NCBI GenBank assembly: GCA_003695215.1
Contig: RFIM01000264.1
Coordinates: 1-8,740, forward strand
DNA length: 8,740 bases
Direction of reading: 5' to 3'
Source of the DNA: Chloroflexota bacterium
Lineage (GTDB): Bacteria > Chloroflexota > Anaerolineae > Aggregatilineales > UBA2796
Shown: positions 1 to 5,575 of the stretch, in pieces
Position numbering within the stretch: position 1 is the first letter of the stretch
Layout of the letters: each line of letters begins with the position of its first letter
The notes under the pieces: generated by a model
Told to the model about the DNA's origin: nothing
Database searches by the model: none
What the model saw: the letters and a program-made list of their open reading frames with translations, nothing else
Made by a program: the position numbers and the translations under genes

Positions 1-159
1 AGCCGACAGCTGAAGCCACGCCTGAAGTTGTTGCCACTGTTGAAGCCACTGTTGTAGCTGCTGAGCCGACAGCTGAAGCCACGCCTGAAGTTGTTGCCAC
101 TGTTGAAGCCACTGTTGTAGCTGCTGAGCCGACAGCTGAAGCCACTGCTGTAGCTGCTG
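1..159 (+). repeat. 63-bp coding tandem repeat in the receptor linker
   Basis: Bases 1-63 and 64-126 are identical copies of a 63-bp unit (21 codons, beginning EPTAEATPEVV at protein level). Bases 127-159 are a 33-bp short copy (EPTAEATAVAA) that equals the unit minus 30 bp, apart from one base (GTT to GCT). The missing 30 bp lie exactly between two GAAGCCAC direct repeats inside the unit (unit positions 12-19 and 42-49), as expected from slippage or recombination between them. The unit contains a finer 12-bp near-repeat, GCCACTGTTGAA/GCCACTGTTGTA. All lengths are multiples of three, so the reading frame is kept. The array reaches the window edge, so its total copy number is unknown. Confidence 0.95.
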
Positions 160-926
160 AGCCGACGCCCACAGCTGTGCCGTCGCCTGTTTGCCGCACT
201 ACAGGCGAGCTGATCGTCGGCACAGACGCGGCCTATCCGCCTTTTGAGAACGTCAACACAGAGACGGGCGAGATTGAAGGCTTCGATATCGAGCTGTTGA
301 ACGCGATTGCGGCCAAGGCGGGCTTCACGCCTGTTTACCAGAACGTGCCGTTCGACACGATCTTCACTAATCTTGCTGCTGGGCAGTATGACATTGTGAT
401 CAGCGCGACGACGATCACGGAGGAGCGTCAGCAGACTGTGCTGTTCAGCAATCCGTATTTTGCGGCTGCGCAAGTGCTGACGGTGCGCGCTGCGGATGCG
501 GAGACGCTCAAGAGCGTTGAGGCGTTAGCGGGCAAGAAGGTCGGTGTGCAGAAGGGCACTACAGGCGCTGACTACGCCAAGTCGCTAGGTGGCTTTGATG
601 TGGTTGAGTATGAGACCACGCCAGAGGCCATGCGTGCGCTTGCCAATGGCGACGTGGACGCTGTGATTGCTGATGATGCGCCTTCGAAGACGATTTTGCT
701 GAACAATCCTGAGCTGAACTTGGCGATCACGGTTGAGGCGTTGACAGTTGAGTACTATGGCATCAGCGTGCGCCGGGAGTGCACAGAGCTGATCGAGGCC
801 ATCAACGCGGGCTTGGCGGAGGTGATCAAAGAAGGCACGTACGCCGAGATTTACCGCAAATACTTTGGCGTCGACCCGATCAAGGAACTCCAGGAAGGCG
901 GCGAAGGCTTGCCCAGCCAGAACTGA
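1..926 (+). CDS. Amino-acid ABC transporter substrate-binding protein (SBP_bac_3 family), 5' end missing
   Basis: This is the C-terminal 307 residues of an extracytoplasmic solute receptor, open from base 3 with its true start and signal peptide upstream of the window. Visible residues 1-63 form an Ala/Glu/Thr/Val/Pro linker built from tandem repeats. The binding domain starts near C64 (CRTTGELIVGTDAAYPPF) and runs to the stop at 924-926. Family hallmarks are AAYPPFE, EGFDIELLNAIA, GQYDIVISATTITEER (this Arg normally binds the ligand alpha-carboxylate), FSNPYF, KKVGVQKGTTGADYAK and DAVIADDAP. The fold predicts a two-lobed receptor that passes a polar amino acid to an ABC permease; the exact ligand cannot be read. 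A signal peptide or lipobox before the linker would be expected, and the linker would hold the domain off the membrane. A GTG at 177 lies in frame but is only an internal Val codon, because the frame stays open upstream. No permease or ATPase gene is visible, and the terminator after the stop suggests this is the last or only gene of its transcript. Confidence 0.93.
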   Translation, partial: PTAEATPEVVATVEATVVAAEPTAEATPEVVATVEATVVAAEPTAEATAVAAEPTPTAVPSPVCRTTGELIVGTDAAYPPFENVNTETGEIEGFDIELLNAIAAKAGFTPVYQNVPFDTIFTNLAAGQYDIVISATTITEERQQTVLFSNPYFAAAQVLTVRAADAETLKSVEALAGKKVGVQKGTTGADYAKSLGGFDVVEYETTPEAMRALANGDVDAVIADDAPSKTILLNNPELNLAITVEALTVEYYGISVRRECTELIEAINAGLAEVIKEGTYAEIYRKYFGVDPIKELQEGGEGLPSQN

Positions 927-952
927 AGCTCGCCCGAGCGCCACTCTGCAGC

Positions 953-986
953 CTCGCGCACCAAGTCAGGTGCGCGAGCGCTTTTT
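953..986 (+). terminator. Rho-independent terminator after the substrate-binding protein
   Basis: A perfect 10-bp GC-rich stem (CTCGCGCACC at 953-962 pairing with GGTGCGCGAG at 969-978) has a 6-base loop, AAGTCA. It is followed by CGC and a run of five T (982-986). It starts 27 bases after the receptor stop codon and separates that gene from the dihydrolipoyl dehydrogenase. Confidence 0.9.
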
Positions 987-1022
987 CAGCACCGCGCTCT
1001 AGCCCTTTTGCCCGATAACGGC

Positions 1023-1028
1023 TACAAT
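1023..1028 (+). promoter_or_regulatory. Possible -10 promoter element for the dihydrolipoyl dehydrogenase gene
   Basis: TACAAT matches the sigma-70 -10 consensus at five of six positions. It lies between the upstream terminator and the next start codon, which is where a promoter is needed. No good -35 box sits at the usual distance: TAGCCC at 1000-1005 is the 17-bp-spaced candidate and is weak. If the element is real, transcription would start near 1035, leaving a leader of about 34 bases containing the GGAGA ribosome-binding site at 1055-1059. Confidence 0.35.
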
Positions 1029-1068
1029 CTGCTCATAACGTCCTATCCACAACTGGAGATTTCTCAGC

Positions 1069-2466
1069 ATGGCTAAAGAATACGATCTGGTAGTGCTGGG
1101 CGCCGGCCCTGGCGGATACGTCGCCGCCATTCGTGCCTCTCAGCTCGGTCTGAAGACTGCCATCATCGAAAAGCAATGGTGGGGCGGCGTCTGCCTGAAT
1201 GTGGGCTGCATCCCTTCTAAGGCGCTTCTACACAACGCCGAATTGGCGCATATCATCAAACACCGCGCTGCAGAGTTCGGCTTCAAGCTGCCTGGCGGCG
1301 TCGAGCTGGACTACAGCGTCGCTTTCAAGCGCAGCCGTCAGACTAGCCAGCGCTTGGTCAAGGGCGTGCAAGGCTTGATGAAAAAGAACAAGATCGATAC
1401 CTACGAAGGCTGGGGAACTTTCATCGCGCCCAAAACGCTTCAAGTCACGCTGAACAATGGCAGCACTGAGACGCTCAATGCGCGCAATGTGATCATCGCC
1501 GTCGGCTCCGAAGCGCGCGTCTTGCCGAATACGCAGATCGGCAAGCGCGTCCGCACTTACCTCGAGTTCATCCTGGACGATACCCTACCGCGCAGCATCA
1601 TCATCGTCGGCGCCGGCGCTATCGGCACTGAGTTCGCCTACGTCATGCACAACTACGGCACAGAAGTTACCATGCTGGAATACATGCCGCACATGCTGCC
1701 ACTGGAAGATGAAGAAGTCTCTGAGGAGCTCAAGAAGCAGTACACGCGCATGGGCGTCAAAGTTCACACCAATGCCAAAGTGGAACAAATCGTGGAAGAC
1801 GCTGAAGGCGTGACTGTCACCGCGCTCATTGACGGGCAGACTCAGACCTTGCGCGCCGAGATGGTATTGCAAGCCGTCGGTTGGAAGCCGCGCACAGGCT
1901 ACGGCCTGGAAGTCACGGGCGTCAAGCTCGACGCGCGCGGCTGGATCGAAGTGGACGACTACATGCAGACTAGTGTGGAAGGCATCTATGCTATTGGCGA
2001 TGCCACAGGCAAATTGCAGTTAGCGCATGTCGCTAGCGCACAAGGTATCATCGCGGCTGAGAAAATGGCGGGCGTAGAGACCATGCCGCTCAATTATGTG
2101 ATGATGCCGCGCGCGACCTACTGCAATCCGCAGGTGGCTAGCTTTGGCTATACCGAAAAACAAGCGCGCGAGAAAGGCTATGAGATCAAGGTCGCCAAGT
2201 TCCCTTGGCAAGCGAACGGCAAGGCGCTCGGCTTGGGCGATTACGCAGGCTTCGTCAAGATCATCAGCGATGCGCGCTACGGCGAGATTTTAGGCGCGCA
2301 CCTGATCGGGCCAAACGTGACCGAACTCCTGCCTGAGCTGACCCTGGCACAGCTGTGGGAATTGACGCCCGCTGAGATCGCGCGCAACGTCCATGCACAT
2401 CCCACGCTCAGCGAGGCGATCATGGAAGCAGCGCACGGCCTTGAAGGTCACATGATCAATCTATAG
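1069..2466 (+). CDS. lpdA: Dihydrolipoyl dehydrogenase (E3 component)
   Basis: This FAD flavoenzyme reoxidises the dihydrolipoyl groups of 2-oxoacid dehydrogenase complexes (pyruvate, 2-oxoglutarate or branched-chain) or of the glycine cleavage system, reducing NAD+. It is complete at 465 residues, the normal length. Visible motifs are the N-terminal FAD loop GAGPGG (11-16), the redox-active disulfide in GGVCLNVGCIPSK (C42 and C47), and the NAD loop GAGAIG (181-186). E204 closes the second strand, which favours NAD over NADP. The second FAD motif is YAIGD (D311), and the catalytic His-Glu pair sits in HPTLSE (H444, E449). The WGGVCLNVGCIPSK region and the HGLEGHMINL C-terminus recall the mycobacterial LpdC type (comparison from memory). 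GGAGA at 1055-1059 lies nine bases before the ATG and supports this start. No E1, E2 or lipoyl-protein gene is in the window, so which complex it serves cannot be told. Confidence 0.97.
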   Translation: MAKEYDLVVLGAGPGGYVAAIRASQLGLKTAIIEKQWWGGVCLNVGCIPSKALLHNAELAHIIKHRAAEFGFKLPGGVELDYSVAFKRSRQTSQRLVKGVQGLMKKNKIDTYEGWGTFIAPKTLQVTLNNGSTETLNARNVIIAVGSEARVLPNTQIGKRVRTYLEFILDDTLPRSIIIVGAGAIGTEFAYVMHNYGTEVTMLEYMPHMLPLEDEEVSEELKKQYTRMGVKVHTNAKVEQIVEDAEGVTVTALIDGQTQTLRAEMVLQAVGWKPRTGYGLEVTGVKLDARGWIEVDDYMQTSVEGIYAIGDATGKLQLAHVASAQGIIAAEKMAGVETMPLNYVMMPRATYCNPQVASFGYTEKQAREKGYEIKVAKFPWQANGKALGLGDYAGFVKIISDARYGEILGAHLIGPNVTELLPELTLAQLWELTPAEIARNVHAHPTLSEAIMEAAHGLEGHMINL

Positions 2467-2508
2467 CGCTGTTCAGAGCGCCTGTGCATGGCTGTGCTGA
2501 TGCGCTCT
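2466..2508 (+). promoter_or_regulatory. Overlapping inverted repeats between lpdA and the STAND gene
   Basis: In this 67-bp gap GCGCT (2466-2470) can pair with AGCGC (2477-2481). The overlapping segment AGAGCGC (2475-2481) can instead pair with GCGCTCT (2502-2508) across a 20-base loop, so the two hairpins exclude each other. Neither is followed by a T run, so a classical terminator is unlikely. They may be a weak or factor-dependent terminator, an RNA-processing site, or chance in a GC-rich gap. No convincing promoter is seen here, so the next gene may be partly read through from lpdA. Confidence 0.25.
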
Positions 2509-2533
2509 AGCTAGTGCAGGGAATTCTTCAGCT

Positions 2534-5476
2534 ATGCGATTAGATCGAACTGACAAACGCGCCTACGCTTTGATCGGCTCTGCCTTGCAGAGCGCGCCTG
2601 AATTGCTGCGGCACGTCACAGAGGCTTGCCAGCGGATGAGCATTGCGCCGCACATAGCACAGCCGAACATGCCGCGTCAAATCGACGAGGCAGGTCTGTT
2701 CATCGGCGTTTATCCGCAGTCGCCTACGCCTGAGAGCTTTGCTGAGTACAGCCGCGCCGCTGCGCGCAACCTACCGTGCTTGATCTTCCTGCGCGAAGGC
2801 TTGCCCGAGAGCGACCATCTGGCGGCTTTGCGCGCTGAGCCCGAGGCGATGACTTTCAGCACGGCTGAACAACTGCGCGCTGCGCTGATCAATCGCTTGG
2901 CTAGCCTGCGCGCTCTCAAGCTGGAATCACTGCATTACGTCGGCATCATTCCAAGGCCGCCTGAAGCCTACATCGCGCATCCGTACACGCTCTTGCCCTC
3001 CAGCCAGATGATCGGCAGGCGCATGCAGCTGGACGTGCTTTCAGAGTGGATCACAGCGCGCGAGCACAAGGTGCGCCTGATGAACGTGGTCGCTATTGGC
3101 GGCATGGGCAAGAGCGCCATGACCTGGCACTGGTTCAGCGAGATCGCGCCGCGCCTAGCAGACTTCCGCGGGCGCATGTGGTGGAGCTTCTACGAAAGCG
3201 ACGCTTACTTTGAGAATTTCGTGATCCGTGCGCTAGCCTACGTCACTGATTCGCCTGAGGAAGAGATTCGCGAGATCAGTGCGACCGAACGCGAGCGCGA
3301 GCTGCTCGAAATTCTCGACCGCGAGCCGTTTTTGATCGTGCTAGATGGCCTGGAGCGAATCCTGATCGCCTATGCGCGTATGGACGCAGCGCGTCTGGAT
3401 GACGACTCGCTGGATGAAGAGACCGCTAACGTCGTGGCAGGCGCGCTTGGCATCCCGAAGGAAGCACAAGGCACGATCTTCACGCCGAATCGGCTGCGCA
3501 AGACCGCCGATCCGCGCGCTGGCGCCTTTCTGCGTAAATTGGCGAATGTGGGCGCTTCACGCATCCTGATCAGCACGCGCTTGTATCCCGCTGACCTGCA
3601 ACACAGCAGCGGCTATCCGATTTTGGGCAGCTTCGCCATGTTCCTGAGCGGCTTAGAAGATGACGAAGCCCTTGCGCTATGGCGCGCCTATGGTTGCAGC
3701 GGCACTGAGGCTGAGCTATTGCCGATCTTCAACGCCGTCCAGAACTATCCACTGCTGATACGCGCTTTGGCAGGTGCAGTCATCGCTTCAGCAGGCGGCG
3801 ACTTCGCAGCTTGGCGGCGCGCTAACAGCGGCTTCGCGCCATTGCGCCAAAGCGCAGAGGCTGTGCGCGCTCATGTGATGAGCTACGCGCTGCGCAGCTT
3901 GAGTCCAGGCGCGCGCCGCACGTTAGAGACTGTCGCAGCGTTCCGCATGCCGACTTTCTACGCATCCTTAGTGCCGCTGCTGGTCAAGCCTGCTGAGCCT
4001 CAGGGACAAGAGGCTCAGCAAGGCGGCCTGCGCACCGCTTTGAGCAACTTGCTCGGCAAGCGGCCAGCAGCCTTCAGCGGCTTTGTCTCAGAAGCGGAGC
4101 TTGACGCTGCCCTGACCGATCTCGAAGCGCGTGGCCTGCTCGGCTGGGATAAACGCGCTAATCGCTACGACTTGCACCCGATTGTGCGCGGCGTGGTCTG
4201 GAATGCGCTGGACGAGCAAGCACAGCAAGGCTTGTATGCCGCCTTGAACGCGCACTTCAGCGCTATGCCAGCTGTGCGCCTAGAAGATGTGCGCAGTCTG
4301 GACGACCTGACGCCTTCGATTGAGTTGTACAATACGCTCATAGGCATGGGCAAGTACGACGAAGCCTTCGCGCTCTACGATGCGCGCTTGCACCTGCCGA
4401 TGCTGCGTCGCTTGAGCGCCAATCTGCAGCGCGCTGAGCTGCTCGAGCAGCTTTTCCCTGATGGCATCGAGCGAGCGCCGCGCCTTTCCACCAAGATCGC
4501 CCAAGCGCGCGCCATCAACGATCTAGCCCTCGCCTATCAAATGTCAGGGCGGCCGACTCGCGCGGCGCCGCTCTTTCTGCGCGCAGTGAACATGGCCGAG
4601 TACGAAGGCATTCCGCGCAACGTGGCAATCGGCCTGATGAATTTCGCCGAATCGCTGCGCCAAGTCGGCGATCTTTTCCCAGCAGCCATGTCGGCCAATC
4701 GCGCCTTGCTGATCGCGCGCGCGATCAACAACGTGAGTGACGAAGTGACGGCGCTTGGCATCCTAGCGCTGACGCGCATGGCCTACGGCGCCTATGCAGA
4801 CGCCGAAGTGGCGCTGCAGCGCGCTATTCGCCTGCAAACGAGCTTGAATCATCCGCAAGGGCAGAGCGTGCTGCACGCCTTCATGGCACAGCTAGCCGTG
4901 TGGCGCGGCGAAGTGGCGCGCGCTCAACAATATGCCGAGCAGGCGTGGCACTTCGCACAGACGCTGCACTACGAAGCAGACCTGGTACGTGCGCGGCGCT
5001 TTCAGGGCGAAGCGGCGCTCTTGGCAGGCGATCTGAGCGCAGCTGAAGCGGCTTTGATCGAGACGCTCACACGCGCACGCGCTGCTAGCCTCGTCGAGCA
5101 TGAGCTCGGCGCGGTGATCGGCTTGGCAGAAGTGCGCTTGCGTTCAGGGCAGCCTGAGCAGGCGCGCACGACTCTAGAAGACGTCTGGGAAGCAGCTGAG
5201 CGCGGCGGCTTCCGCCTGGCCCAAGCCGACGCGCTGAACGTGCTAGCGCGCGCTGAGATCGCCATTGAGCGCCCTGAAGCCGCTGTGCAGGCAGCTCAAG
5301 CTGCTGTGCAAATGGCCTGGTGCATGAGCGAGCCGTACACTTATGCGCGCGGCATGGCTCAAGCGCGCCAGACGCTCGAGAAACTCGGCGCCGACCTGCC
5401 TGAAGGCCTGCCAGCAGTCGATTTTGCCCAATTCGGCGCGCCAGTCCAGGTCGAGATCGACCCGCCTCACGGCTGA
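2534..5476 (+). CDS. STAND-type NTPase: DUF4062-like N-terminus, NB-ARC ATPase, winged helix and TPR array
   Basis: This 980-residue cytoplasmic protein has no signal peptide or membrane segment. Residues 1-125 look like a divergent DUF4062 (TIR/deoxyribosyltransferase-like) domain: a beta-strand start YALIGSA, then IDEAGLFIGVY, ESFAEYSRAAARNLPCLIFL. The usual SSTFxD start motif is absent. The ATPase follows: pre-motif MIGRRMQLDVL (near 158-168), Walker A GGMGKS (189-194, K193), Walker B LIVLDGLER (D271, E274), sensor-like RILISTR (R349) and NYPLLIRALAG (404-414), the counterpart of the GLPL motif. Residues 440-560 resemble the winged helix, ending in YDLHPIVR with H548 at the place of the MHD histidine. 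Residues 658-952 form TPR-like units spaced exactly 40 residues apart. STAND proteins are ATP-driven switches that oligomerise on sensing a ligand and drive an N-terminal effector. Here the TPR tail would be the sensor; the trigger and output are unknown. AGGGA at 2518-2522 lies 11 bases before the ATG. All nucleotide-binding motifs look intact. It could be a regulator, a defence protein or a scaffold. Confidence 0.88.
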   Translation: MRLDRTDKRAYALIGSALQSAPELLRHVTEACQRMSIAPHIAQPNMPRQIDEAGLFIGVYPQSPTPESFAEYSRAAARNLPCLIFLREGLPESDHLAALRAEPEAMTFSTAEQLRAALINRLASLRALKLESLHYVGIIPRPPEAYIAHPYTLLPSSQMIGRRMQLDVLSEWITAREHKVRLMNVVAIGGMGKSAMTWHWFSEIAPRLADFRGRMWWSFYESDAYFENFVIRALAYVTDSPEEEIREISATERERELLEILDREPFLIVLDGLERILIAYARMDAARLDDDSLDEETANVVAGALGIPKEAQGTIFTPNRLRKTADPRAGAFLRKLANVGASRILISTRLYPADLQHSSGYPILGSFAMFLSGLEDDEALALWRAYGCSGTEAELLPIFNAVQNYPLLIRALAGAVIASAGGDFAAWRRANSGFAPLRQSAEAVRAHVMSYALRSLSPGARRTLETVAAFRMPTFYASLVPLLVKPAEPQGQEAQQGGLRTALSNLLGKRPAAFSGFVSEAELDAALTDLEARGLLGWDKRANRYDLHPIVRGVVWNALDEQAQQGLYAALNAHFSAMPAVRLEDVRSLDDLTPSIELYNTLIGMGKYDEAFALYDARLHLPMLRRLSANLQRAELLEQLFPDGIERAPRLSTKIAQARAINDLALAYQMSGRPTRAAPLFLRAVNMAEYEGIPRNVAIGLMNFAESLRQVGDLFPAAMSANRALLIARAINNVSDEVTALGILALTRMAYGAYADAEVALQRAIRLQTSLNHPQGQSVLHAFMAQLAVWRGEVARAQQYAEQAWHFAQTLHYEADLVRARRFQGEAALLAGDLSAAEAALIETLTRARAASLVEHELGAVIGLAEVRLRSGQPEQARTTLEDVWEAAERGGFRLAQADALNVLARAEIAIERPEAAVQAAQAAVQMAWCMSEPYTYARGMAQARQTLEKLGADLPEGLPAVDFAQFGAPVQVEIDPPHG

Positions 5477-5483
5477 ATACCTG

Positions 5484-5512
5484 TTGGCAGAAACGCTCAC
5501 TTCTGGTAATCT
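5484..5512 (+). promoter_or_regulatory. Weak promoter candidate before the FGE-like gene
   Basis: TTGGCA (5484-5489, five of six matches to the -35 consensus) is followed by a TGGTAATCT stretch. Read as GGTAAT (5505-5510) the spacing is 15 bases; read as TAATCT (5507-5512) it is 17 bases, but with only three matches. This lies just after the STAND stop codon, in a 99-bp gap where a promoter would be reasonable. The -10 element is poor, so it is offered only as the best candidate here. Confidence 0.2.
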
Positions 5513-5533
5513 CCACGCCTGTTAGTCAAAACA

Positions 5534-5553
5534 CGGCTGACTGGTTTCAGCCG
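5534..5553 (+). other. Perfect 7-bp hairpin in the gap before the FGE-like gene
   Basis: CGGCTGA (5534-5540) pairs perfectly with TCAGCCG (5547-5553) around a CTGGTT loop. No T run follows, so it does not look like a standard intrinsic terminator. It ends five bases before GAGAGAG (5558-5564), the only ribosome-binding-like stretch before the ATG at 5576. It may be a transcript-end or processing structure for the STAND mRNA, or a leader hairpin of the next gene. Confidence 0.4.
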
Positions 5554-5575
5554 ACCTGAGAGAGTTTCGTGACCT

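Noticed and set aside
1..159. CRISPR array or non-coding repeat
   Set aside because: The units abut directly without unique spacers, have a period divisible by three, and continue the receptor reading frame.
177..179. GTG as the start of the substrate-binding protein
   Set aside because: The frame is open upstream to the window edge through the repeat linker, and an exported receptor needs a signal peptide that this start would lack.
1008..1013. TTGCCC as the -35 box for the lpdA promoter
   Set aside because: It is only nine bases before TACAAT, far too close for sigma-70 spacing.
5085..5516. Minus-strand open frames opposite the TPR region and its 3' gap
   Set aside because: They have a low-complexity Arg/Ala composition typical of antisense shadows and no supporting motif.
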